NCBI GenBank assembly: GCA_007130345.1
Contig: SLSP01000098.1
Location: 1-7,451 of the forward strand
Reading direction: 5' to 3'
Length of the DNA: 7,451 nt
Source of the DNA: Thermoflexales bacterium
GTDB taxonomy: Bacteria; Chloroflexota; Anaerolineae; B4-G1; SLSP01
Shown here: positions 1 to 4,874 of the stretch, piece by piece
Layout of the letters: each line of letters opens with the position of its first letter
How positions within the stretch are numbered: the stretch's first letter is position 1
Program-made: the position numbers and the translations under genes
Notes under the pieces: model-generated
The model's database searches: none
What the model was told of the DNA's origin: nothing
Seen by the model: the letters and a program-made list of their open reading frames with translations, nothing else

Positions 1-34
1 TCCCCGGAAACAGCGTGATTACGTCAATCCACAT
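1..34 (-). CDS. trmD: TrmD, tRNA (guanine37-N1)-methyltransferase, N-terminal 11 codons only
   Basis: The minus strand from the ATG at 34-32 reads M-W-I-D-V-I-T-L-F-P-G and continues past the window edge. This is the characteristic opening of TrmD (compare MWIGIISLFPEMF in E. coli and DVxTLFPxMF in many bacteria), the SpoU-TrmD knot enzyme that uses SAM to make m1G37 in tRNAs and so prevents +1 frameshifting. Only the first beta strand and part of the following loop are present, so no catalytic residue can be checked. No Shine-Dalgarno sequence precedes the ATG; an overlapping out-of-frame ATG at 44-42 closes after six codons. In many bacteria trmD lies between rimM and rplS. Here it has its own promoter and leader, and the gene upstream is ssnA, so at least the rpsP-rimM part of the usual operon is not adjacent. 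Identification from 11 residues is good but not certain. Confidence 0.78.
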   Translation of the reverse strand, partial: MWIDVITLFPG

Positions 35-77
35 CGTTGTTCATTCGTAACACTTCAATTTTGTGAGCAACCCGCTC

Positions 78-116
78 AAAAATAGCTCGAAGTCCCCGTC
101 TCGGGACGGCTCAAGC
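78..116 (-). terminator. Intrinsic terminator-like hairpin inside the trmD leader
   Basis: Read on the minus strand, GCTTGA (116-111) pairs with TCGAGC (90-85, one G-U pair). The inner stem CCGTC (109-105) pairs with GACGG (100-96) around the tetraloop CCGA, with an asymmetric internal loop (110 against 95-91). The stem is followed at once by TATTTTT (84-78). This is the form of a Rho-independent terminator, but it lies between a promoter and the trmD start, with no gene ending before it in the same transcript. That position is typical of an attenuator. On the plus strand the tract is A-rich, so it would not terminate transcription in that direction. Confidence 0.5.
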
Positions 117-155
117 GAACACTACCGGTCTAGCCGCCCCCGGGACAGGGGCTAG
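103..155 (-). promoter_or_regulatory. Competing upstream hairpin and antiterminator pairing of the trmD leader
   Basis: A first hairpin pairs CTAGCC (155-150) with GGCTAG (135-130) on the minus strand. Its 3' part, GGGGCGGC (140-133), can instead pair with GCCGTCCC (110-103) over eight consecutive pairs, seven Watson-Crick and one G-U. That second pairing consumes the 5' arm of the terminator hairpin, so the terminator and this structure cannot coexist. I do not recognise a known riboswitch class here: no T-box, B12-box, TPP or SAM consensus is visible. The ligand or sensing mechanism is therefore unknown. Confidence 0.45.
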
Positions 156-167
156 GAGCATGCTCAT
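111..167 (-). CDS. Possible 18-residue leader peptide upstream of trmD
   Basis: An ATG at 167-165, about 14 nt after the predicted transcription start, opens MSMLLAPVPGAARPVVFA and ends at TGA (113-111). That stop lies in the 5' arm of the terminator hairpin. The frame crosses both arms of the first hairpin, the geometry of translation-coupled attenuators. The peptide has no run of one amino acid, though Ala, Pro and Val make up most of it, and no Shine-Dalgarno sequence precedes the ATG. An open frame of this length in GC-rich DNA can arise by chance, so it is listed only because of where it sits. Confidence 0.25.
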   Translation of the reverse strand: MSMLLAPVPGAARPVVFA

Positions 168-187
168 AACACTGATCGGTTACGTTC

Positions 188-216
188 ATTCTAACATAAA
201 GGGTTAGCGGAAACAA
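188..216 (-). promoter_or_regulatory. Promoter for the trmD leader
   Basis: On the minus strand TTGTTT (216-211) and TAGAAT (193-188) are 17 nt apart. The -10 box is extended by TGT directly upstream (TGn motif) and matches TATAAT at five of six positions; the -35 box matches only TTG. Transcription would start near 181 and run leftwards through about 147 nt of leader to the trmD ATG at 34. No other good promoter-like element lies closer to trmD. Confidence 0.55.
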
Positions 217-243
217 GCGTCAAACGTCACTCGTCAAACGTCA
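217..243. repeat. Tandem pair of CGTCAAACGTCA
   Basis: CGTCAAACGTCA occurs at 218-229 and again at 232-243, a 14-bp period. A 13-nt form, GCGTCAAACGTCA (217-229), recurs in inverted orientation at 1734-1746, so the two sites bracket ssnA. The repeat lies between the ssnA stop codon and the trmD promoter, and its left end abuts the -35 box. Function unknown. Confidence 0.7.
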
Positions 244-271
244 GGCATCAAGATGGCACTTTCCAAAATCC

Positions 272-1603
272 CTACACCCGCGCCCAGGTCTTCTCCGCCA
301 ACTCGCGCGAGCGTGCCGTGATCTCCTCTTCATCTAACGTGAGCAGTTCCCGGCGGCGCATCAACACGCGCCCCGCGCTGATGGTGGTGGTGATGGCCGA
401 GGCTTCGTAGCCGAAGAGAATATGCCAGGGCAGATTGCCGGCGGTCAACGGCGTGGTGGGGTGATAATCCAGCAGGACGATGTCGGCCATCGCGCCGGGG
501 GCCAACACGCCGAGGGTCTGCTCCGGCCAGAAGACGCGGGCCAGGTCGGCGTTGGCAGCGTAGGCCAGACGGAAAACGAGGTCGCCGGGCATAGCGCGGG
601 GATCGTTCTGCACCAGCTTGTGGCCCAGGTAGGCCGTCTTCATCTCGGCGACCATGTTGTTGCTGAAGCCGTCATTGCCCAGGGACACGCGCGCGCCGCG
701 CGCCAGCAACGCCTCGACCTGCGCGAAGCCCACGGCGTTGTTCATGTTCGAGCGCGGCTGATGCGTGACCCACGTCCCGGTCTCAGCGAGCGCGTCCATC
801 TCGCGCTCATCCACGTGGACGGCGTGCGCGACTACGGTGCGCGGGCCGAGGATGCCCGCGTCGCGCAGGCGGTGGATGACGCGCTGCCCCGACTTCGCCA
901 GGCTGTCCTCCACGTCGGCAATGCCCTCGGCGGCGTGAATGTGGAAGCCGGTCTCGAACGGTTCCGCCGCCGCGACACACGCCGCCAGCGTCTCGTCAGA
1001 GAGCGTAAGCGAGGCGTGCAGACCGAAGGAGGCCGCTAACTGCGGATGCGGCGCGGCGCGCATCCGTTGCAGGAAGCGCGCGTTCTCGTCGATGCCAGCC
1101 TGGGCCAGCGCGGGACCGTCACGGTCGGTGACTTCGTAACAGAGCGATGCGCGAATCCCGGATTGCAGCACCGCCTCGGCGATCACGTCCAGCGAGCCAG
1201 CGATGGCGTGGGGGCTGGCGTGGTGATCGATGAGCGTGGTCGTCCCGTGCCGCACGGCGTCGGCCAGGCAGACCAGGGCCGAGTACCGCACATCGTCCAG
1301 AGTGAGCGCTTTGTCGAGCTTCCACCAGAGGCGCTCCAAAATCTCCACAAAGTGCGTGGCGGGCGGGCCGGGATAGCCCCATCCGCGCGCGAAGGCCCCG
1401 TAGAAGTGGGTGTGGCCGCAGAGCGCGGCGGGCAGCGCCAGTTGGCCCTCGGCGTCCAGGCGCTCCTCGTCGGGATACTGCGTTGCCAGCGCCATCGTGG
1501 TGTCCACGGCAGCGATCTTACCGTCCTGAATCAAAATCGCGCCATCTTCGATAAGTTGAGGCTCAGGCCCCAGGGTGGCGATACGAGCGTGGGTAATCAG
1601 CAT
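272..1603 (-). CDS. ssnA: SsnA-type amidohydrolase (metal-dependent aminohydrolase)
   Basis: The product is a 443-residue cytosolic metal-dependent hydrolase of the amidohydrolase superfamily (ATZ/TRZ-chlorohydrolase branch), expected to deaminate a ring amine or hydrolyse a related C-N bond. The metal ligands are visible: H64-T-H66 after the first beta strand, H221 in the HIHAAEG segment, H260 in VVAHAVH and D311 in LGNDG. Blocks LWWKLDKAL, TLIDHHASP, RSNMNN and the tail ADIVLLDYHPTTPL match SsnA of enterobacteria, and the length matches its roughly 442 residues. In E. coli ssnA sits near purine and selenium-dependent hydroxylase genes and its substrate is not firmly known; none of those neighbours is seen here. 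The start at 1603 is chosen over an in-frame ATG at 1702 because GGGAGG lies 5 nt upstream and homologues begin at MLITHARI. The extra 33 codons would lie in repeat sequence. A general chlorohydrolase or guanine-deaminase-like role is the alternative. Confidence 0.82.
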   Translation of the reverse strand: MLITHARIATLGPEPQLIEDGAILIQDGKIAAVDTTMALATQYPDEERLDAEGQLALPAALCGHTHFYGAFARGWGYPGPPATHFVEILERLWWKLDKALTLDDVRYSALVCLADAVRHGTTTLIDHHASPHAIAGSLDVIAEAVLQSGIRASLCYEVTDRDGPALAQAGIDENARFLQRMRAAPHPQLAASFGLHASLTLSDETLAACVAAAEPFETGFHIHAAEGIADVEDSLAKSGQRVIHRLRDAGILGPRTVVAHAVHVDEREMDALAETGTWVTHQPRSNMNNAVGFAQVEALLARGARVSLGNDGFSNNMVAEMKTAYLGHKLVQNDPRAMPGDLVFRLAYAANADLARVFWPEQTLGVLAPGAMADIVLLDYHPTTPLTAGNLPWHILFGYEASAITTTISAGRVLMRRRELLTLDEEEITARSRELAEKTWARV

Positions 1604-1608
1604 AGTGT

Positions 1609-1614
1609 CCTCCC
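1609..1614 (-). promoter_or_regulatory. Ribosome-binding site of ssnA
   Basis: GGGAGG on the minus strand, 5 nt before the ATG at 1603. It decides the start of ssnA against the longer frame opening at 1702. Confidence 0.8.
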
Positions 1615-1636
1615 AAGATAGGTTAAGCAAAACTTT

Positions 1637-1731
1637 AGACTTCGGAAGTTTAACGCTATGTCTCCAAGAAACAAGAGAGACGAATACCGCTTGAAGTCGC
1701 ATATTAGGTGCCGCTGAAACTTCCGAAGTCT
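1637..1731. repeat. 15-bp perfect inverted repeat of the AGACTTCSGAAGTCT family
   Basis: AGACTTCGGAAGTTT (1637-1651) and AAACTTCCGAAGTCT (1717-1731) are exact reverse complements, separated by 65 nt. They occupy the 144-nt gap between the epimerase stop and the ssnA start. Each arm is itself nearly palindromic and is one base different from the copies at 6798-6830. The inner 65 nt encode nothing recognisable. TAATAT on the minus strand (1706-1701) could be a -10 box, but no convincing -35 accompanies it. No T-tract follows the potential hairpin, so it is not a typical terminator. Confidence 0.75.
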
Positions 1732-1733
1732 CT

Positions 1734-1746
1734 TGACGTTTGACGC
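1734..1746 (-). repeat. Inverted copy of GCGTCAAACGTCA
   Basis: The minus strand reads GCGTCAAACGTCA, identical to 217-229 on the plus strand. It lies 1 nt before the end of the epimerase gene and 2 nt after the 15-bp inverted repeat, so on the minus strand the two elements run together. With the left copy it brackets ssnA. Confidence 0.65.
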
Positions 1747-1747
1747 C

Positions 1748-2677
1748 TCACACGCAACGAAAGCGCGAGTCCGCTTCCAGAGTCTTGCGTAGGCCCTCAG
1801 CCAGAGAGATCTGCGGTTTGTAGCCGAGCAGATCACGCGCCAGCGACACATCCGCCCGCAGGCGCGAGACGCCGCCGCTCTCTACCGGGCTGTAGATCAC
1901 ATTGCTGCTAGAGTCCGTGAGCGCGATGACTTGCTGCGCCAAGTCGCTGATGGCGGTCTCGACGCTGCTACCGACGTTGATGGTACACCCGGCCAGGCCC
2001 TCGGCCGTGGCCGCGGCCATCAACGCGCGCACCACGTCATCCACATAGACGAAATCGCGGGTCTGGCGGCCATCGCCGAAGATGACCAGGGAGCCGCCAC
2101 CCAACGCCTGCTCGAAGAAGCGCGGCACCACGGGCGAGTGCGAGGGCAGCAGCGGTTGGCTCGGCCCGTAGGCGTTGAAGATGCGCAGCGCCACCGTCGT
2201 CGCGCCCCAGAACGCGCCCACGGTATGCGCGTAATACTCCGCCGCGAGCTTGCTGACGGCGTAGGGCGATTGGGGATTGGGCGCCGTGGCCTCGGTCACG
2301 GGCTGCGCGGCGCGTTCCCCGTAGATGGCGCCGGACGAGGCCAGCACCAGGCGCGGCACACCCACATCACGCATCGCTTCCAGCAGGGCGACCGTGCCGC
2401 CCACGTTGACTTCATTGTACTCGTGGGGATAAAGCACCGACTCGGCGACGAGGACGCGGGCCGCCAGGTGATAGACGCACTGCACGCCCTGTAACAGCGT
2501 CCATAGCTTGGGCCGGTTCGCCACGTCGCCGCGATGAAAGAGCACGCCGGCATCCAGGCGGTCGGGATCGCCCGCGCTCAAATCGTCCAGCGCCAGCACC
2601 TCGTGCCCGCGCGCGACCAATCCATTCGCCAGCGCGCTGCCCAGGAATCCCGCGCCTCCGGTGATCAAAATCCGCAT
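1748..2677 (-). CDS. NAD-dependent epimerase/dehydratase (UDP-glucose 4-epimerase-like extended SDR)
   Basis: A 309-residue cytosolic extended short-chain dehydrogenase acting on a nucleotide-activated sugar. The Rossmann fold opens with GGAGFLG (7-13) followed by the acidic D31-D32 that prefers NAD(H). HLAA is at 70-73, SSGAIYG at 114-120 supplies the catalytic Ser, and Y139-x3-K143 is the catalytic pair. FGDGRQTRDFVYVDD (200-214) is the signature of the GalE/WbpP/RmlB-like sugar-binding domain. Length fits the family. Epimerisation at C4 (UDP-Glc/UDP-Gal or an N-acetyl or uronic form) is most likely, but exact sugar specificity cannot be read from sequence. It lies 12 nt downstream of the FemX-like gene in the same direction, with GGGAGG 5 nt before its ATG, so the two are cotranscribed. 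The pairing suggests a role in the cell envelope or a surface polysaccharide. Confidence 0.88.
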   Translation of the reverse strand: MRILITGGAGFLGSALANGLVARGHEVLALDDLSAGDPDRLDAGVLFHRGDVANRPKLWTLLQGVQCVYHLAARVLVAESVLYPHEYNEVNVGGTVALLEAMRDVGVPRLVLASSGAIYGERAAQPVTEATAPNPQSPYAVSKLAAEYYAHTVGAFWGATTVALRIFNAYGPSQPLLPSHSPVVPRFFEQALGGGSLVIFGDGRQTRDFVYVDDVVRALMAAATAEGLAGCTINVGSSVETAISDLAQQVIALTDSSSNVIYSPVESGGVSRLRADVSLARDLLGYKPQISLAEGLRKTLEADSRFRCV

Positions 2678-2682
2678 ACCAA

Positions 2683-2688
2683 CCTCCC
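2683..2688 (-). promoter_or_regulatory. Ribosome-binding site of the epimerase gene
   Basis: GGGAGG on the minus strand, 5 nt upstream of the ATG at 2677 and just past the TAA of the FemX-like gene (2692-2690). It marks the downstream gene of a tight operon. Confidence 0.75.
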
Positions 2689-2689
2689 T

Positions 2690-3763
2690 TTACAGAGCGT
2701 CATGCTCCCCGGCAGCCTCCACCTCCGCCCAATAGCGGCGGTGGGCCAGCATCACCGCGCGGGGGCGCAGGAAGTGGTAGATGCGGTAAAGCCATAGCTT
2801 GGGCGTGTAGTCATACGCCCCGATATGGGGGACGAAGGCCGCGCCGAACCCCTGCTTGAAGCGGTAGACGCCCCACAGCGGATCGCGCTCATCCAGCATA
2901 TCCGGCGCGCCCCACAAATCGTAGGTCGTGCAGCCCAACGCTTTGGCCCGGCGGATAGCCTCCCACTGCAAGAGGTGGTTGGGCATCAACTGCCGATGCC
3001 GCGCCCGCGACGCGCCGTACATATACCAGGCCCGTTCCCCAAAGTGCAACAGCACCACCATCGCCAGCGGTTCGCCTTCTATTTCCGCCACCAGCGGGAC
3101 GGCCAGATTCGCTTGCATAAACTGCCGCCAGGCCACCATATAGTAGGGCTTCTCGCGCACGGTAAAATTGCCACGATCCGCCGTCTTGGCGTACATATCA
3201 TACAGCGCGGGCAGTTCCGACTCCTGAGCTTCGCGCACGGTCACACCTCGGCGCACGGCCAGGCGGATATTATAGCGCCACTTGGACTTCATCTGCTCCA
3301 TCAAGGTATCCAGACTGGGCCGCAAATCTAGCACCATCGTGTTGCAGAACTGGATTTGCTCGCGGGACTCGCGCCAGCCGTGCCAGCGCAAGAGCGAAAC
3401 CCCGGCCAATCCGGGCATCGTGTCGCGGCGCACGTCGGGATCGATCTTGAGGAGCAGCAGGCCGTGATCGCGCGCGTAGATTTCCAGGCGCGAGAGCACT
3501 TCATCCACCAGGGGGAGATTGGCCCAATCGACGAGGGGGCCTTTGGCGATATACCCCAGGCGCAATCGCCCGCGCTGCTGGATCAAGATTTGCGCTGCTG
3601 CCAACGGGCGGCCCGCCTCTGACCAGAGCAGGCGTGTGGGATGCCATCCCTGCTTGCTCTTCAACGCGCCCCAGGTACTGGACTGTAGGACATGCGGATC
3701 GGGAAGCGCCAACAAACTGGCGTCCCAGTCCTCCGGGGATTCGATAATATCCAGGCTCCTCAT
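2690..3763 (-). CDS. FemA/FemB/FemX-family peptidyltransferase (lipid II aminoacyltransferase-like)
   Basis: A 357-residue protein of the FemABX family, made of two GNAT-like domains. Family members use aminoacyl-tRNA at the inner face of the membrane to add amino acids to the peptide of lipid II, building peptidoglycan cross-bridges. Visible family features are QSSTWGALKSKQGW (27-40), YIAKGPL (71-77) closing the first sheet, KWRYNIRLAVRRGV (161-174; the conserved K-x2-x-R-x-NI-x2-A-x-R-x-GV block), YMYGAS (247-252) with the NHLLQWEAIRRAKALG helix, and YDLWG (281-285) followed by GVYRFKQGFG (298-307). There is no signal peptide or membrane segment. It is first in an operon with the epimerase. 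Whether it acts on peptidoglycan in this organism is open, because many Chloroflexota have unusual walls and FemAB-like proteins also occur in exopolysaccharide clusters. The gene starts 7 nt after an extended -10 box and has no upstream Shine-Dalgarno space, so its mRNA is probably leaderless. Confidence 0.85.
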   Translation of the reverse strand: MRSLDIIESPEDWDASLLALPDPHVLQSSTWGALKSKQGWHPTRLLWSEAGRPLAAAQILIQQRGRLRLGYIAKGPLVDWANLPLVDEVLSRLEIYARDHGLLLLKIDPDVRRDTMPGLAGVSLLRWHGWRESREQIQFCNTMVLDLRPSLDTLMEQMKSKWRYNIRLAVRRGVTVREAQESELPALYDMYAKTADRGNFTVREKPYYMVAWRQFMQANLAVPLVAEIEGEPLAMVVLLHFGERAWYMYGASRARHRQLMPNHLLQWEAIRRAKALGCTTYDLWGAPDMLDERDPLWGVYRFKQGFGAAFVPHIGAYDYTPKLWLYRIYHFLRPRAVMLAHRRYWAEVEAAGEHDAL

Positions 3764-3770
3764 GCCTTAC

Positions 3771-3800
3771 ATTGTAGCACAGGTCAGCGAATAGGGTAAA
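3771..3800 (-). promoter_or_regulatory. Promoter of the femX-like/epimerase operon, probably leaderless
   Basis: The minus strand has TTTACC (3800-3795), an 18-nt spacer ending in TGC, and TACAAT (3776-3771). The -10 matches five of six consensus positions with a TGn extension; the -35 matches four of six. Only seven bases, GTAAGGC, separate the -10 from the ATG at 3763, so transcription would begin at or next to the start codon. Confidence 0.65.
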
Positions 3801-3837
3801 CGCGCCTGGTTTTGGGGCTTACGGAGTGAGGCCCCTG

Positions 3838-4012
3838 AAAAATCGGAATTTTCACGCATGCAGCCACTGATTCTACTGAAAGAACCCTTAAAAATCCGAT
3901 TTTTTAGAAACTTGATACTACAGATAGTTTTTTCGCGTGCGAATTTCATAGGGGTAGTAGGTCGCGTGTGTAAAAATCGGATTTTTGGGCTTTTTTCACG
4001 CACGCAGCCACT
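3838..4012. repeat. AT-rich intergenic repeat cluster with AAAAATCSGATTTTT units
   Basis: The gap between the ECF-S gene and the femX-like promoter holds three copies of a near-palindromic 15-mer: AAAAATCGGAATTTT (3838-3852), AAAAATCCGATTTTT (3890-3904, inverted relative to the next) and AAAAATCGGATTTTT (3972-3986). The first and third are each followed by TTTTCACGCRYGCAGCCACT (3849-3868 and 3993-4012; one mismatch), so a composite unit has been duplicated. CGTGTGTAAAAA (3965-3976) and TTTTTTCACGCACG (3991-4004) can also fold back on each other. No coding potential is apparent and base composition is sharply more AT-rich than the flanking genes. It lies 3' of the ECF-S gene and could contribute to transcription termination, which is a guess. 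Confidence 0.7.
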
Positions 4013-4014
4013 AT

Positions 4015-4755
4015 TTACACGCGGACGTGACCCATCCGCAGGCGGAAGCGTTCCAGGATACGGAGCAGCGGCGACGCGAGGGCCATCAGCAGCACGACGT
4101 TGCCCACTGCCCGCAGCGCGTCCCAGCCTAGCGAGGTGACGAGGTAGAAGGCGGCGTATCGGCGCAGCGCCTCCCCCGGCGCGAGGCCCGCCGTCCACCC
4201 CTCGGCCCCGGAGAAGTAGGGCCAGAAGTAGAGGTTCATCAGCGCGCCGAAGAGCAGGCCCCAGAGCGCGCCGTAGCCCGCCAGCAGCGCGTCGCGGAGG
4301 CGGGGATGCGCGGGATGGGGCAGGCCGCCGGCGCCGAGGCCAATCCACGCGGCGGCCATCATCTGGAAGGGGAGCCATGGGCCGAGGCCCCCCGTCACCA
4401 GCGCGGAGGCCAGCAGCGAGAGCGCGCCGTAGAGGAAGCCGAGCCGCCCCCCGAAGGCGTAGCCCACCAGGATGATGAGCAGGAAGACGGGCGAGAAGCC
4501 GCCGGGCATCACCAGCAGCGTCGTTTCGACCAGGCGCAGCGCCGCGTTGACCGCCGCCAGCACCCCTAGCAGCGCGATGACGCGGGCGTCCAGGTCGCGG
4601 GAGGCCACATCTACCACCACCAGCGCCAGCGCCACGCTCACCAGGCCGAAGAAGAGCACCGACGCGGCGGCAGGGTCCGCCGCCAGCCCCAGGAAAGGGT
4701 AGCTGAAGCCGATCAGCCCGATGAGATTCGCCAGCCAGAGCAGAAGATTACTCAT
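4015..4755 (-). CDS. ECF transporter S component (integral membrane vitamin-binding subunit)
   Basis: A 246-residue, very hydrophobic protein with about six to seven membrane segments (roughly 4-22, 29-50, 58-80, 86-103, 106-124, 128-145, 155-176 and 203-228). The block GGFSPVFLLIILVGYAFGGRLGFLYGALS (split around 85-113) followed by VTGGLGPWLPFQM and the Gly-rich helix to 144 is the pattern of ECF-type S components, in particular the cobalamin/queuosine-like group. Such subunits bind a vitamin and dock on an energising EcfT-EcfA-EcfA' module. No EcfA or EcfT gene is in the window, so it would use a shared module encoded elsewhere (group II arrangement); the substrate cannot be read from sequence. 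The start at 4755 is preferred over an upstream in-frame GTG at 4788, which would add 11 polar residues. No good Shine-Dalgarno is present. TAGAAT (4765-4760) ends only 4 nt before the ATG. Confidence 0.78.
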   Translation of the reverse strand: MSNLLLWLANLIGLIGFSYPFLGLAADPAAASVLFFGLVSVALALVVVDVASRDLDARVIALLGVLAAVNAALRLVETTLLVMPGGFSPVFLLIILVGYAFGGRLGFLYGALSLLASALVTGGLGPWLPFQMMAAAWIGLGAGGLPHPAHPRLRDALLAGYGALWGLLFGALMNLYFWPYFSGAEGWTAGLAPGEALRRYAAFYLVTSLGWDALRAVGNVVLLMALASPLLRILERFRLRMGHVRV

Positions 4756-4794
4756 CGAAATTCTACCGCAGAAGGCACGGCAGAGCACCTAGTG

Positions 4795-4873
4795 CGTATT
4801 TCGTATTTCGTGTTGCGTGCTGTGCAGAACAGACTGCGCACTGTAAAATACGGAATACGCAACACGCAACACA
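4795..4873. repeat. Two opposed arrays of 7-bp repeats between ECF-S and rlmD
   Basis: On the plus strand four heptads, CGTATTT, CGTATTT, CGTGTTG and CGTGCTG, run from 4795 to 4822. Four complementary heptads, AAATACG, GAATACG, CAACACG and CAACACA, run from 4846 to 4873. GTGTTGCGTG (4810-4819) is an exact reverse complement of CACGCAACAC (4863-4872), and GCGTATTTCGTATTT (4794-4808) matches 4846-4860 inverted at 14 of 15. Because the order of the two sub-blocks is the same in both arms, the two pairings exclude each other. The element begins 1 nt after the rlmD stop. It lacks the U-tract of an intrinsic terminator. Confidence 0.75.
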
Positions 4874-4874
4874 T

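Noticed and set aside
35..181. Known riboswitch or T-box in front of trmD
   Set aside because: None of the conserved cores I know (T-box AGGGTGG, TPP, SAM, B12, glycine, FMN, c-di-GMP) can be found in the leader on the minus strand; only the generic terminator/antiterminator logic is supported.
422..1621. Long plus-strand open frames antisense to ssnA, and similar ones antisense to rlmD, the epimerase and the femX-like gene
   Set aside because: They mirror the codon bias of the real GC-rich genes, have no recognisable domains, and no promoters or ribosome-binding sites.
1604..1702. N-terminal extension of ssnA by 33 codons to an ATG at 1702
   Set aside because: The extension translates through the repeat element, does not look like an amidohydrolase N-terminus, and a strong GGGAGG sits just before the ATG at 1603.
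3767..4378. 203-codon minus-strand frame overlapping the ECF-S 3' end and the repeat gap
   Set aside because: Its N-terminal half is an Arg/Pro/Gly-rich shadow of ECF-S in another frame and its C-terminal half is repeat sequence.
4760..4765. TAGAAT as a leaderless promoter of the ECF-S gene
   Set aside because: It ends only 4 nt before the ATG, so the transcript would begin inside or after the start codon, and no -35 box or TGn extension supports it.
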